Notes: generated from the sequence alone by a model not told the origin. Numbered from the stretch's first letter, positions 15,412-23,918 are shown. The stretch is DNA of 37,260 nt from Pseudomonadota bacterium (GCA_021792835.1 JAJYTY010000012.1:1-37260), one strand, 5' to 3'. A program made the numbers and translations.

Positions 15412-16200
15412 TCAGCGCGCGCGCAGCAGGCGCCACAGCAGCAGCGGCAGGCGCAGCACGAAGCCGAGGAACAGGCGCGTGTGCATCCAGGTCAGCAGCG
15501 TGTTGTCGCGCAGGTAGCGAAAGTGCGAGACGCCGCCTTCGTCGACGCGCAGGTAGCGCACCGGGGCCGGCAGGTTGCGCGCCGGCACCCCGGCCCAGCT
15601 CAGGCGCACCACGGCTTCCGGGTCGAAGTCGAAACGCCGCATCCAGCGCTGCCCGCGCATCACCCGGCGCAGCGGCGCGATGGGGTAGACCCGGAATCCG
15701 TACAGCGAATCGCCGATCCCCGCCCCCAGGGTCTCCAGCCGCGCCCAGGCGTTGGAGATCTTGCGTCCCTGCACGCGCAGCGCCGGGGCGTCGCCGGCGA
15801 ATACCGGCCTGCCCAGCACCATCGCGCGCGGGTGGCCCATCGACTCGCGCATGAAGCCGGCGATGCACGCGGCGGGGTGCTGGCCGTCCGAATCCATGGT
15901 CAGCGCATGGGTGAAGCCGGCGGCATGCGCCGCGTCCAGTCCCGCCAGCACCGCGCTGCCCTTGCCCTGGTTGCTCGGCAGCACGATCAGGCGCAGTTGC
16001 GGGTCCGCGCGGGCCATCTCGGCCAGGCCCTGCGCGGTGCCGTCGTCGCTGCCGTCGATCACCACCCAGACCGGGGCCCAGCACGCGCGGGCGGCGCGTA
16101 CCGTCTCGTAGACCGCCGGCCCCGGGTTGTAGCTGGGGATGAGCACCAGATGGGTGGTGCTGGGGAGCGGGGGCGCGGGGTGCTCAGGCGGTGGGGTCAT
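15412..16200 (-). CDS. Family 2 glycosyltransferase (glycosyltransferase part of ApeJ)
   Basis: This is a 262-residue GT-A fold protein: HLVLIPSYNPGPAVYETV at the N-terminus, VVIDGSDDGT, and the metal-binding TMDSDGQHP. A hydrophobic C-terminal stretch (residues ~238-258) suggests membrane attachment. It resembles the dolichol-phosphate mannosyltransferase/ApeJ N-terminal type of GT2. I chose the ATG at 16200, which overlaps the end of the upstream acyltransferase gene by 17 bases. The longer upstream frame is out-of-family. It is the last gene of a leftward operon convergent with the PKS genes. Probable role: adding a sugar to the lipid carrying the polyene, which would also supply a substrate for the NodB domain of the exporter fusion. 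Confidence 0.85.
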   Translation of the reverse strand: MTPPPEHPAPPLPSTTHLVLIPSYNPGPAVYETVRAARACWAPVWVVIDGSDDGTAQGLAEMARADPQLRLIVLPSNQGKGSAVLAGLDAAHAAGFTHALTMDSDGQHPAACIAGFMRESMGHPRAMVLGRPVFAGDAPALRVQGRKISNAWARLETLGAGIGDSLYGFRVYPIAPLRRVMRGQRWMRRFDFDPEAVVRLSWAGVPARNLPAPVRYLRVDEGGVSHFRYLRDNTLLTWMHTRLFLGFVLRLPLLLWRLLRAR

Positions 16201-16978
16201 CGTGTGGGCGGCGGGCCGGGGGAGCTGCGACGGACGCGGTTTCGCGCAGCAGCGCGTGGCGCAGGCTGGCGTCGAGCTGCGCGACGAAGTCCTGCGCATC
16301 GGCGGGAGGCTCCAGGCGCGGCCCGAGGCGCACACGGTAGCGCACCGGCAGGCGGGGGATGTCGCGCGGCCTCCAGCGCTTGCCGAGGAAGTCCGAGTCG
16401 GACTCGATGAGCACGGTCTGCACTGGAACGCCGGCACGCTTGGCGATCAGTCCGACCATGCCCGTGACGGGTCCGATCGGGGCCTGCTCGCTGCGCGTGC
16501 CTTCAGGGAACAGCAGCAGCTGCCCGCCGCCGCGCAGCTCGGCCACCGCCTGCTCGATCATGCGCCGCAGGTCCTCGTTACCGATGTAGCCGGCCAGGCG
16601 CGCGCCGGCCCCCAGCATGGGGTTGCCGAGCAGGCTCGACTTCATCACGCAGCTCAGCCCCGGCAGCCGCGAGATCAGCAGCACGGCGTCGATCAGGCTC
16701 GGATGGTTGGGCGCCACGATCAGCGGACCCTGGCCGCGCAGCGCGTCCAGCTCCGACAGATCGAAGCGGCATGCCCCGCTGCGCTGCAGGACCCAGAGGT
16801 AGGCCTGGAAGCCCCGGCGATTCACCCAGCGCCCGAAATGCCGCGAGGTCCGCGCCGGCAGCAAGGGGCGCAGCAGCAGCGCCAGCGGGGTCCACGCCAG
16901 GCCGGCGAGCCCGAACAAGGCCAGTCCGAACGTGGTGAGCGCCGCATCGCGCAAGCGCTTCAGTGCGGCTCGTCGCAT
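16184..16978 (-). CDS. 1-acyl-glycerol-3-phosphate acyltransferase family protein (PlsC-like)
   Basis: This is a 264-residue membrane-associated acyltransferase. An N-terminal hydrophobic segment (about residues 15-40) is followed by the NHPSLIDAVLL motif (HX4D) and FPEGTRSEQAPIGP, the two diagnostic PlsC blocks. It should transfer an acyl chain to a glycerol phosphate or related lipid acceptor on the inner leaflet. The ATG at 16978 overlaps the halogenase-like gene stop by one base (TGATG) and its end overlaps the glycosyltransferase start. It is therefore co-translated with both, and a role in linking the polyene to a glycerolipid is more likely than housekeeping phospholipid synthesis. That last point is inference. 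Confidence 0.85.
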   Translation of the reverse strand: MRRAALKRLRDAALTTFGLALFGLAGLAWTPLALLLRPLLPARTSRHFGRWVNRRGFQAYLWVLQRSGACRFDLSELDALRGQGPLIVAPNHPSLIDAVLLISRLPGLSCVMKSSLLGNPMLGAGARLAGYIGNEDLRRMIEQAVAELRGGGQLLLFPEGTRSEQAPIGPVTGMVGLIAKRAGVPVQTVLIESDSDFLGKRWRPRDIPRLPVRYRVRLGPRLEPPADAQDFVAQLDASLRHALLRETASVAAPPARRPHDDPTA

Positions 16979-18330
16979 CAGCCCGCCATGTCGTCGCCGA
17001 AGGCCTGCCCTTCGACCTGCCTGCGGCGCAGCGCACGCGCGCGCAGGCTGCGCAGCGGGTGGCGCAGCGCATCGAGGTAGAAGATGGCCTGCAGGATGCG
17101 CACCGAGGCCCAGATCGGGGTGTCGCCGTAGATGTCCCCGGCCAGCACCGACAGCAGGGCCTCCTGCACGCGCAGCACGTTGCGCGGGTCCATGAACAGG
17201 TCGCGCATGCTCGGATGGTTGACCCGGTGGATGAACCAGGAGAAGGCGCGCGGACCCCGACGCATGGTCTGGTCGAAGGCCTTCATCGCGCGCGGTCGTG
17301 CCGCGGGGTCGCGCAGGCTGGCGGCCAGCGCCTGCGCCGCGCCCACCCCGCCCTGCATCGCCAGCATGACCCCGCTCGAGAACACCGGGTCGACGAACGC
17401 GTAGGCGTCGCCCACCAGCAGGTAGCCGGGGCCGTGGCTGCGCTCGCAACTGTAGGAGTAATTGCCTGTGGCGTGCACCTCGCCGATGCGGGTCGCGCCG
17501 GCCAGCCGCGCCGACAGCGCCGGGCACGACGCCAGGGTCTGGTCGAAGAACTGCGCCAGCGGTTTGTCGCGGGTCTTGAAAAAATAGGGCCACGCCACCG
17601 CGCCGACGCTGGTCGTGCCGTCGGCCAGGGGGATGAACCAGAACCACCCATGGTCGAACCAGAAGATGGAGATGTTGCCCTCGGCGCGGCCGGGCAGGCG
17701 TGTGGCGGAGTCGAAGTGGGCGTACATCGCGGCGCTGCCGTGGCGGGGGTCGCGGCGTTTGGTGCGCAGGCGCTTGCCGATGAAGGTGTCGCGCCCGGAG
17801 GCGTCGACCACATAGCGCGCATGCCAGTGCGAGCGCGTGCCGTCGTCGTGTTCGGCCGTCACCTGGGCGCCGCCTGCCGCCTCGTCGAAGCGCAGCTCCC
17901 TTGCCTCGCAGCCCTCGAGGACGAGCGCGCCTTTGCGCTCGGCGTTGCGCAGCAGGATGTGGTCGAACTCGGAGCGCCGCACCTGGTAGGCCATCGGCAT
18001 GGTCTTGTCCCAGGCGTCGGCGAACTCGAAGGTCTGGGTGCCCGGCGAATGCCACGGCGAGACGAACTCCGCGCCCCACTTGCGCATGCCGATCGCGCGC
18101 ACCTGCTCGGCCACGCCAAGGCGTTCGAACAGCGGCAGGTTGGCAGGCAGCAGCGACTCGCCGATGTGGAAGCGCGGGTGGCGTGCCTTCTCCAGCAGGG
18201 TCACCCGCACTCCCTGCTGCGCGAGCAGCGCGGCGGTGGTCGACCCGGCGGGGCCGCCGCCGATCACGAGCACCTCGCAGTCCCGGGTTTCGTGGCGCGA
18301 AGCGCAAGCCGGCTGGGTCTGGGCGGTCAT
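16978..18330 (-). CDS. Flavin-dependent halogenase-like oxidoreductase of the aryl polyene locus
   Basis: This is a 450-residue FAD protein with VLVIGGGPAGSTTAALL at residues 20-36, FHIGESLLP at 54-62, and GDAYAFVDPVFSSG at 307-320. It contains the halogenase signature WxWxIP as W229-F-W231-F-I-P234, and a lysine (K84) in the RKWGAEF segment near the position of the catalytic lysine of FADH2-dependent halogenases. These features favour a halogenase over a simple monooxygenase or geranylgeranyl reductase. Xanthomonadins are brominated aryl polyenes, so halogenation of the aryl head or polyene is plausible. I chose the ATG at 18330; an in-frame GTG at 18375 is the alternative. It is the first gene of a three-gene leftward operon. 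A flavin reductase partner was not found in the window. Confidence 0.75.
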   Translation of the reverse strand: MTAQTQPACASRHETRDCEVLVIGGGPAGSTTAALLAQQGVRVTLLEKARHPRFHIGESLLPANLPLFERLGVAEQVRAIGMRKWGAEFVSPWHSPGTQTFEFADAWDKTMPMAYQVRRSEFDHILLRNAERKGALVLEGCEARELRFDEAAGGAQVTAEHDDGTRSHWHARYVVDASGRDTFIGKRLRTKRRDPRHGSAAMYAHFDSATRLPGRAEGNISIFWFDHGWFWFIPLADGTTSVGAVAWPYFFKTRDKPLAQFFDQTLASCPALSARLAGATRIGEVHATGNYSYSCERSHGPGYLLVGDAYAFVDPVFSSGVMLAMQGGVGAAQALAASLRDPAARPRAMKAFDQTMRRGPRAFSWFIHRVNHPSMRDLFMDPRNVLRVQEALLSVLAGDIYGDTPIWASVRILQAIFYLDALRHPLRSLRARALRRRQVEGQAFGDDMAG

Positions 18331-18435
18331 GGATGCGCTCTTCGCGGTGCGGTGACGGGTTTCGTGCGATGCCACCGCCGGCCGGCGCCTCGCGCGGGCG
18401 CCCGCGCGGCGAGCATCGCACGCGGCTGCTGCCGC

Positions 18436-18441
18436 ATTCTA
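18436..18441 (-). promoter_or_regulatory. Possible -10 element for the halogenase-PlsC-glycosyltransferase operon
   Basis: On the reverse strand TAGAAT (18441 to 18436) lies 105 bases before the ATG at 18330, inside the 174-base gap. No good -35 hexamer is visible at 16-18 bases. The remainder of the gap is very GC-rich with short inverted repeats and no recognisable gene. Confidence 0.25.
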
Positions 18442-18504
18442 GGAACATGGCGACACGCCGCTGCCGCGGCGCGGCGCCACGGCTGAGTCGGATCCTGCGC
18501 TCGC

Positions 18505-19740
18505 TCAGGGCGTTGCGACGCCGGACTCCAGTGCCGACAGGATGTCCTGCGACGATGCCGCGAGCTGCTTTTCCAGTTCGAGCAACGACGCGGCGAGTTG
18601 CGGAACCTGCTGGTGGCGGCCGGCGTGCGCGCACTGCAGCAATTCGCGTGCGAGCTCGTGCAGGCGGGCGTGCGGCGCTGCCAGCGCCTGGAAGCGCGGG
18701 GACAGGCCGAACTGGGCGCGTCCCTGTCCCTCGTACCAGCGCCCGAACACGCAGTGATGCTCGTCGCTCAGATCCTGCGGCTTGAGCGTCGGTTGCTCGC
18801 GGTCGGCCTCGTCGAGGGTCCTCACCACCAGGTTGCGGTGGTCCTCCTCGGCCGACTTGAACAGCAGACGCGTGGCGATGGTCTGCATCGTGCCGACCTG
18901 CTGGCGCAGCCTGCCGATCACCGTCTCGACCGTCCCCAGCTCCTGCGCCGAGGCCTCGCTGGTGGCCTGGATGGTCGCCGATGCCGCGGTGATGGCCTCG
19001 ATGCTGTGCTCGATGTTGCCGGTGGCGTCCTGCACGCGGCGGGCCAGGTTGCGCACCTCGTCGGCCACCACCGCGAAGCTGCGTCCGGCCTCGCCGGCGC
19101 GCGCCGCCTCGATGGCGGCGTTCAGCGCCAGCAGATTGGTCTGCTGGGAGATCTGCCGGATGGTCTGCACCAGCGTGCCGATGGACTGCACGTCGGTCCC
19201 CAGCGCGTCGATCCCGTCGACGTTGCCGTGGATCACCCTCTCGACCCGACGCAGCGCCTCCTCCACCTCGCGCATCGACGCGGCCACCTCGGCCTCGGCG
19301 TGCATCAGCGAATCCAGGGTCTGCTCCAGGCGCTCGTTGAGTCGCACCGCCTCGCGGCGCGCCGAAATGTTGCGCAGGCTCGCATGCAGGGCCAGCGCCC
19401 GCCCGCCGGCATCGCGGATCGAGCTCACGGTGATCGAGAACAGGAACGATCCCATTTCGCGATGCTGCGTCCAGCGCGCCAGCCGGCCTTGCGCCACGTC
19501 GTCGAGATGGCGCTGCGTGTCGGGGTCGGCGCCTAGCAGCCGCAGCGGCCGGCCGACGATGCGACTGGCGTCGACCCCGCCCAGCGCCTCGAGGAACATC
19601 GCCGAGAAACGTCCGAAGGTTTCGCGGGCCACCGTGTTGGTCCACACGATCGGCATGTCCGCATCGGGCTCGGCCAGCAGGTCGAGGGTCTCGAGTCCGT
19701 CCAGGGCCTGCGCGAGGAGTTGCTGGAGTTCTGGGTTCAT
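18505..19740 (-). CDS. Soluble PAS/MCP-type receptor with C-terminal CZB zinc-binding domain
   Basis: This 411-residue protein has no membrane segment. Residues ~20-130 look like a PAS-type sensor domain ([16 protein letters not shown], then [16 protein letters not shown]). A coiled-coil MCP signalling domain with the hairpin tip [20 protein letters not shown] and [15 protein letters not shown] follows. The C-terminus is a chemoreceptor zinc-binding domain with the 3His/1Cys pattern: H in [19 protein letters not shown], and two His in [12 protein letters not shown] domains sense zinc or oxidants such as hypochlorite in known receptors. It could control chemotaxis or a diguanylate cyclase; no che genes are in the window. 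The ATG at 19740 fits the family, although a strong Shine-Dalgarno sequence is not visible. Confidence 0.88.
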   Translation of the reverse strand: MNPELQQLLAQALDGLETLDLLAEPDADMPIVWTNTVARETFGRFSAMFLEALGGVDASRIVGRPLRLLGADPDTQRHLDDVAQGRLARWTQHREMGSFLFSITVSSIRDAGGRALALHASLRNISARREAVRLNERLEQTLDSLMHAEAEVAASMREVEEALRRVERVIHGNVDGIDALGTDVQSIGTLVQTIRQISQQTNLLALNAAIEAARAGEAGRSFAVVADEVRNLARRVQDATGNIEHSIEAITAASATIQATSEASAQELGTVETVIGRLRQQVGTMQTIATRLLFKSAEEDHRNLVVRTLDEADREQPTLKPQDLSDEHHCVFGRWYEGQGRAQFGLSPRFQALAAPHARLHELARELLQCAHAGRHQQVPQLAASLLELEKQLAASSQDILSALESGVATP

Positions 19741-19797
19741 GGTGGAGCGGCCGAGGCGGGCGGGTCCCCGCGGTCGGCGAATGGGTCGGGGGCGTGC

Positions 19798-19814
19798 GGG
19801 GCGCCAGACGCCCC
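19798..19814. other. GC-rich 6-bp hairpin downstream of the LTxxQ gene
   Basis: GGGGCG (19798-19803) and CGCCCC (19809-19814) form a perfect 6-base inverted repeat with a 5-base loop, in the 146-base gap between two leftward genes. There is no T-tract, so termination is doubtful. The gap otherwise shows nothing recognisable. Confidence 0.3.
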
Positions 19815-19886
19815 GGCGGGCGCCGCGGCGCGGTGCGCGTCACGCCGTTGGCGGCGGCGCGATCGAAAGGCCTGCCTCGCGCGGAT

Positions 19887-20336
19887 TCAGCGCCGGCGTG
19901 GCGGCTTGCGGAACAGCTGGTCGGCGATGTGCTGCTGTTGCGGCGTCAGTGCCCCGTACAGCTTCGCGAAGGACTCCGAAAGTCTGCGCATGTTGCGCGC
20001 GTGCAGTTGCGCGATGTCGGCGTAGGAGTCCAGGGCCCGCTCGGCGTTCATCGTCGGCAGCTGTTGCGCGCGGCGCTGGAACGCCTGCTCCATCGATTCC
20101 GCGTTGTCGCGGATGGTGCGCGCGAAGGCATTCCACGGCAGCGCCTCGGCGGGCGTGATCTTCAGTTGTTCGTGCAGGCTGGCGATGCGCTGATCCACCA
20201 GGTCGAAGCGGCGGGGTACGGCGGCTCGGGGGCTGCTGGCTGCTGGCGCGGATGCCTGCGCATGGGCCAGCGGCGCGGAGCCGGCCAGCGTCAGCAGCGC
20301 CGAAAGGGCGAGTGCGCGGATTCGTTCGTGGTTCAT
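19887..20336 (-). CDS. LTxxQ-motif (Spy/CpxP-like) periplasmic protein
   Basis: This is a 149-residue protein with a signal peptide: MNHERIRALALSALLTLAGS, then PLAHAQ, with cleavage after AHA near residue 26. It has a mostly helical, charged mature part. The segment LTPQQQHIADQLFRK near the C-terminus is the LTxxQ motif of the Spy/CpxP family. An earlier ITPAEALPWNAF may be a degenerate first copy. Family members are periplasmic chaperones or stress-sensor modulators. It lies 60 bases downstream of the Gly/Pro/Tyr-rich gene in the same direction and may be co-transcribed with it. The specific role here is unknown. Confidence 0.75.
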   Translation of the reverse strand: MNHERIRALALSALLTLAGSAPLAHAQASAPAASSPRAAVPRRFDLVDQRIASLHEQLKITPAEALPWNAFARTIRDNAESMEQAFQRRAQQLPTMNAERALDSYADIAQLHARNMRRLSESFAKLYGALTPQQQHIADQLFRKPPRRR

Positions 20337-20396
20337 GACGGGTCGTCGGGTTCGGGGAGTCCGGGGCGGGCGCGATACGCGCGTGCCATCTCAATC

Positions 20397-20831
20397 TCAA
20401 TATCCTGGCGGCGGTGACGGCGGGTAGTAGGCCGGGCCAGGTGGCGGCGGTGGTGCGTAGTACCCGGCGCCAGGTGGCGGGGGCGGCGCGGCGTAGTACA
20501 CGCCGGGGGGCGCTGCGGGGGGCGCCGTCGGATAGACCACCGCGGGCGGCGCCTGCATGGCATTGCTCAGCACCGACCCCAGCACCGCGCCCAGCACCGC
20601 TCCGAGGATCAGCCCGCCGCCGTTGCCACCGCCGCCACCGCCACCATAGTCGCGCTGCGGGGCCATGCGCGGCGGCGGTCCGCGGCGCTCGGGAGGGCGA
20701 TAGCCTTGATGGTCGCGGTAACCGCGCCGGTCGTACTGCGCATGGGCGGGAACCATCCACGCCGCCGCCGACAGGGCGACGACCACGAACACCGCGCGCG
20801 AGGCCCGTTTCGATTCTGGATTGCGCCGCAT
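20397..20831 (-). CDS. Secreted Gly/Pro/Tyr-rich protein with glycine zipper
   Basis: This is a 144-residue protein with a signal peptide ending PAHA|QY near residue 31. The mature part has an Arg/Gly/Tyr-rich segment, a glycine run, and a glycine-zipper-like helix GGLILGAVLGAVLGSVLSNA. Its C-terminal tail is built of repeats such as YYAPPPPPG. The start at 20831 is supported by a strong GGAGGTG 5 bases upstream on the reverse strand, preferred over an in-frame ATG twelve residues earlier in the longer frame. I recognise no characterised family. Composition suggests an envelope or surface protein whose zipper helix inserts in a membrane. It is divergent from kynB across 186 bases. Confidence 0.7.
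   Translation of the reverse strand: MRRNPESKRASRAVFVVVALSAAAWMVPAHAQYDRRGYRDHQGYRPPERRGPPPRMAPQRDYGGGGGGGNGGGLILGAVLGAVLGSVLSNAMQAPPAVVYPTAPPAAPPGVYYAAPPPPPGAGYYAPPPPPGPAYYPPSPPPGY
20403..20498. repeat. Degenerate 26-29 base repeats coding the Pro/Tyr tail
   Basis: Two clear copies, starting CCAGGTGGCGG and ending GTAGTA, lie at 20437-20462 and 20470-20498, and a more degenerate copy at about 20403-20428. On the coding (reverse) strand each encodes a TyrTyr followed by a proline run and glycine. Confidence 0.65.
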
Positions 20832-21017
20832 GGGGCACCTCCGCAATGTCTGCTGCATTGAGATGATGCGACCGTGGCCCCGCCCCTGGCAAGCCTGCAC
20901 GTCGCGCCGCGAAGCTGCGTTTTGACTTGACTGCGGCTCCTGCGGCCCGAGCTCGCTGAATCCTGTTGGAAATAACCGACACCACGGGCCGCGCAGTTCG
21001 CTTAACTTGCCCGACCT

Positions 21018-21677
21018 ATGAATGACTGCGAAATCCTCGATATCTCGCCGCTGGTATCCGGCGATGCGCCGATCTTCCCCGGCGACCAGCCCTTCGATCT
21101 GCGCTGGACAGCGCGCATCGCGGCGGGCAGCGCGGTGAATCTCAGCGCCGTCCACATGTCGCCGCACGTGGGCGCGCACGCCGATGCGCCGCTGCACTAC
21201 GCCGACGGCGCCGCGCCGATCGATGCCGTGGATCTGCGCGACTACCTGGGCCCGTGCCGCGTGATCCACGCCATCGGCTGCGGTCCGCTGGTCGGCGTCG
21301 AGCACCTGCGCCATGCCGAGTCCGACCTGCCGCCGCGGGTGCTGGTGCGCACCTGCCGGCGCGCGGCGACGAGCTGGAACCCGGACTTCAGCGCCTACGC
21401 GCCGCGGACCCTGGAATGGCTGGCCGAGCGCGGCGTGCGCCTGGTCGGCATCGACACGCCGTCCGTCGATCCGGCGGCCAGCAAGAGCCTGCAGGCTCAC
21501 CACGTGTTGCTGCGCCGGGACATGCGCGTGCTCGAGAACCTGGTGCTCGACGCCGTGGACGAGGGCGACTACGAACTCATCGCACTGCCGCTGCGCCTGG
21601 CCGGCGCCTGCGCGTCGCCGGTGCGCGCGGTGCTGCGCCGCCATCCTCCCCTCGCGCCCACCCGGAAGCCCGCATGA
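21018..21677 (+). CDS. kynB: Kynurenine formamidase
   Basis: This is a 219-residue protein of the metal-dependent cyclase-like family. The metal-binding motif MSPHVGAHADAPLHY (H50, H54, D56) is as in bacterial KynB, and ISPLVSGDAPIFPGDQPF is a family N-terminal block. It hydrolyses N-formylkynurenine to kynurenine and formate, the second step of tryptophan catabolism. It is the first gene of kynB-kynU-kynA and overlaps kynU by ATGA. The 186-base upstream gap holds overlapping TTGACT strings (20922-20932), but no matching -10 at normal spacing, and no obvious operator was recognised. No regulator gene of the KynR type is adjacent. Confidence 0.94.
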   Translation: MNDCEILDISPLVSGDAPIFPGDQPFDLRWTARIAAGSAVNLSAVHMSPHVGAHADAPLHYADGAAPIDAVDLRDYLGPCRVIHAIGCGPLVGVEHLRHAESDLPPRVLVRTCRRAATSWNPDFSAYAPRTLEWLAERGVRLVGIDTPSVDPAASKSLQAHHVLLRRDMRVLENLVLDAVDEGDYELIALPLRLAGACASPVRAVLRRHPPLAPTRKPA

Positions 21678-22972
21678 ATCCGACGATCTCCCGAGAAGAC
21701 TGTGCCGCGCGCGACGTGGCCGACGTGCTGGCGCCGCTGCGCGAGCAGTTCGAGCTGCCCGCCGGAGTCGTCTACCTCGACGGCAATTCGCTGGGGGCCC
21801 TGCCGGCGGCGACCTCCGCCCGGCTGCAGCAGGTGCTGGCCGTCGAATGGGGCCGGGGCCTGATCCGCAGCTGGAACGACGCCGGCTGGATCGGCATGGC
21901 GCAGCGCGTGGGCGACAAGATCGCCCGCCTGGTCGGCGCCGCGCCGGGCGAGCTGGTGGCGGCGGACTCGACTTCGGTGAACCTGTACAAGGTGCTTGCC
22001 GCCGCCGCGACCATCGCGCGCGAGGACGGCGCGTCGCGCCGGGTCATCGTGGCCGAGCGCAGCAACTTTCCCACCGACCTGTACATCGCCGAGTCGGTGG
22101 CCCGGCAGCACGGCATGGACCTGGAGCTGCTGGAGTTCGACGACATCGAAGCGCGCCTGCGCGACGACGTCGCGGTGCTGACGGTCACGCAGGTCCATTA
22201 CCGCAGCGGCCGCATGGCCGACATGGCCCGACTGTGCGCACGGGCGCGCGCGGCCGGCGTGCTGACGGTGTGGGACCTGGCGCATTCGGCCGGCGCGGTG
22301 CCGGTGGACCTCAACGGCGCCGGTGCCGACTTCGCGGTGGGCTGCGGCTACAAGTACCTCAACGGCGGCCCCGGCGCGCCGGGCTTCTGCTGGGTGCACG
22401 CGCGCCACCTCGCACGCCTGCGCCAGCCGCTCACCGGCTGGATGGGGCACGCCGCGCCCTTCGCCTTCGAGCCCGGCTACCGGCCCGCACCCGGCATCGA
22501 GCGCTGCCTGTGCGGAACCCCGCCGATCCTCGGGCTCGGCGCGCTGGAGTGCGGGGTCGACACCGTGCTGGCGGCCGAGCCGCTGGGAGGCATGCAGGCC
22601 TTGCGCGCCAAATCCGTGCAGCTTTCGCAGTGCTTCATCGAACTGGCGCGCCAACGCCTGCTGCCAGCCGGCTGCACCCTGCAAAGTCCTGCCGACCCGC
22701 GGCAGCGCGGCAGCCAGGTGTCGCTGGGGGTCGCGCCGGACAGCGGCATCGATGCCTACGCGGCGATGCAGGCCCTGATCGCGCGCGGCGTGGTGGGCGA
22801 CTACCGCGCCGGCGACGGCAGCGCGGCCGGCCCGCACCTGCTTCGCTTCGGCTTCACGCCGCTGTACACCCGCTTCGTCGACGTGTTCGACGCGGTGCAC
22901 GCGCTGCACGAGGTGCTGCAAGGCGCCGAATGGCGCCAGCCGCGCTTCGCGGCCAGGGCGGCGGTGACCTGA
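21674..22972 (+). CDS. kynU: Kynureninase
   Basis: This is a 432-residue PLP-dependent enzyme that cleaves kynurenine to anthranilate and alanine. Family features are [12 protein letters not shown] near the N-terminus, [22 protein letters not shown] with the PLP-contacting Asp, and the Schiff-base lysine K227 in [27 protein letters not shown] at the C-terminus is also typical. Length is normal. The start at 21674 overlaps the kynB stop (ATGA), so the two are translationally coupled. Any further degradation of anthranilate is not encoded in this window. Confidence 0.96.
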   Translation: MNPTISREDCAARDVADVLAPLREQFELPAGVVYLDGNSLGALPAATSARLQQVLAVEWGRGLIRSWNDAGWIGMAQRVGDKIARLVGAAPGELVAADSTSVNLYKVLAAAATIAREDGASRRVIVAERSNFPTDLYIAESVARQHGMDLELLEFDDIEARLRDDVAVLTVTQVHYRSGRMADMARLCARARAAGVLTVWDLAHSAGAVPVDLNGAGADFAVGCGYKYLNGGPGAPGFCWVHARHLARLRQPLTGWMGHAAPFAFEPGYRPAPGIERCLCGTPPILGLGALECGVDTVLAAEPLGGMQALRAKSVQLSQCFIELARQRLLPAGCTLQSPADPRQRGSQVSLGVAPDSGIDAYAAMQALIARGVVGDYRAGDGSAAGPHLLRFGFTPLYTRFVDVFDAVHALHEVLQGAEWRQPRFAARAAVT

Positions 22973-23015
22973 AGCCGCATGCGCCATGTGCATCGATGAC
23001 CCCCGGAGTCTTCCC

Positions 23016-23885
23016 ATGAACCACCCTGCCGCCGCGCCCGGCGCGGCATCGCGAGCAGAGACCGTCGTCGCCGACGAAGGCGCGCGCCTGGATTTCTCGC
23101 GCGACATGAGCTATGGCGACTACCTGCGGCTCGACCTCGTGCTGGGCGCGCAGCAGCCACGCTCGCCCGACCACAACGAGATGCTGTTCATCGTGCAGCA
23201 CCAGACCAGCGAGCTGTGGATGAAGCTGGTGCTGCACGAGCTGCACGCCGCCATCGACCACGTGGCCGGCGACGTGCTGCCGCCGGCCTTCAAGATGCTG
23301 GCGCGGGTGTCGAAGATCATGGAGCAACTGGTGCACGCCTGGGACGTGCTGGGCACCATGACCCCGCCGGAGTACTCGGCGATCCGCCCCTACCTCGGGC
23401 ACTCCAGCGGATTCCAGAGCTGGCAGTACCGCTGCATCGAGTTCGCGCTGGGCAACAAGAACCGCGCCATGTTGAAGCCCCACGAACACCGCCCCCAGCT
23501 GCTGGCGCTGGTCGACGCGGCGTGGCGCGCGCCCAGCCTGTACGACCATGCGCTGCGCCTGCTGGCGCGGCGCGGCCTGGAGTTGCCCGCCAGCGTGGTC
23601 GAGCGCGACTGGACGCAGCCCTACGTGGCCAGCGAGGCCGTGAAGCAGGCCTGGCTGGTCGTCTACCGGGACCCGCAGGCGCACTGGGAGCTGTATCAGC
23701 TCGGCGAGAAGCTCGCCGACCTCGAGGACGCCTTCAGGCAGTGGCGCTTTCGCCACCTGACCACGGTCGAGCGGGTGATCGGATTCAAGCGCGGCACCGG
23801 CGGCACCGGCGGCGTGAGCTACCTGCGCAAGATGCTCGACACGGTGCTGTTCCCGGAGATCTGGAGCTTGCGCACAGAACTCTGA
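23016..23885 (+). CDS. kynA: Tryptophan 2,3-dioxygenase
   Basis: This is a 289-residue heme dioxygenase catalysing oxidation of L-tryptophan to N-formylkynurenine, the first step of the pathway. Motifs: [24 protein letters not shown] with the substrate-side His (H62), [13 protein letters not shown], the proximal heme ligand H247 in [11 protein letters not shown], and the flexible [11 protein letters not shown] loop near the C-terminus. I chose the ATG at 23016 because GGAG at 23004-23007 is correctly spaced. An in-frame ATG at 22986 lies too near the kynU end and lacks a site. Placing kynA last (kynB-U-A) is an order seen in Burkholderiales. Confidence 0.95.
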   Translation: MNHPAAAPGAASRAETVVADEGARLDFSRDMSYGDYLRLDLVLGAQQPRSPDHNEMLFIVQHQTSELWMKLVLHELHAAIDHVAGDVLPPAFKMLARVSKIMEQLVHAWDVLGTMTPPEYSAIRPYLGHSSGFQSWQYRCIEFALGNKNRAMLKPHEHRPQLLALVDAAWRAPSLYDHALRLLARRGLELPASVVERDWTQPYVASEAVKQAWLVVYRDPQAHWELYQLGEKLADLEDAFRQWRFRHLTTVERVIGFKRGTGGTGGVSYLRKMLDTVLFPEIWSLRTEL

Positions 23886-23918
23886 CGGATCCCCGGCCGG
23901 CGTGATCTGGCCTAGACT

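Noticed and set aside
16978-18330. Geranylgeranyl reductase or simple FAD monooxygenase
   Set aside because: The WxWxIP motif and the conserved GDAYAFVDPVFSSG segment favour the halogenase group, although this is not proven by sequence alone.
16979-19843. Upstream part of a 1219-residue reverse frame that ends with the PlsC protein
   Set aside because: Only the last 264 residues match the acyltransferase family. The rest lies antisense or out of frame to the halogenase-like and receptor genes.
20922-20932. Overlapping TTGACT strings as the kynB -35
   Set aside because: No -10-like hexamer lies at 16-18 bases downstream from either copy, so a promoter cannot be supported by eye.
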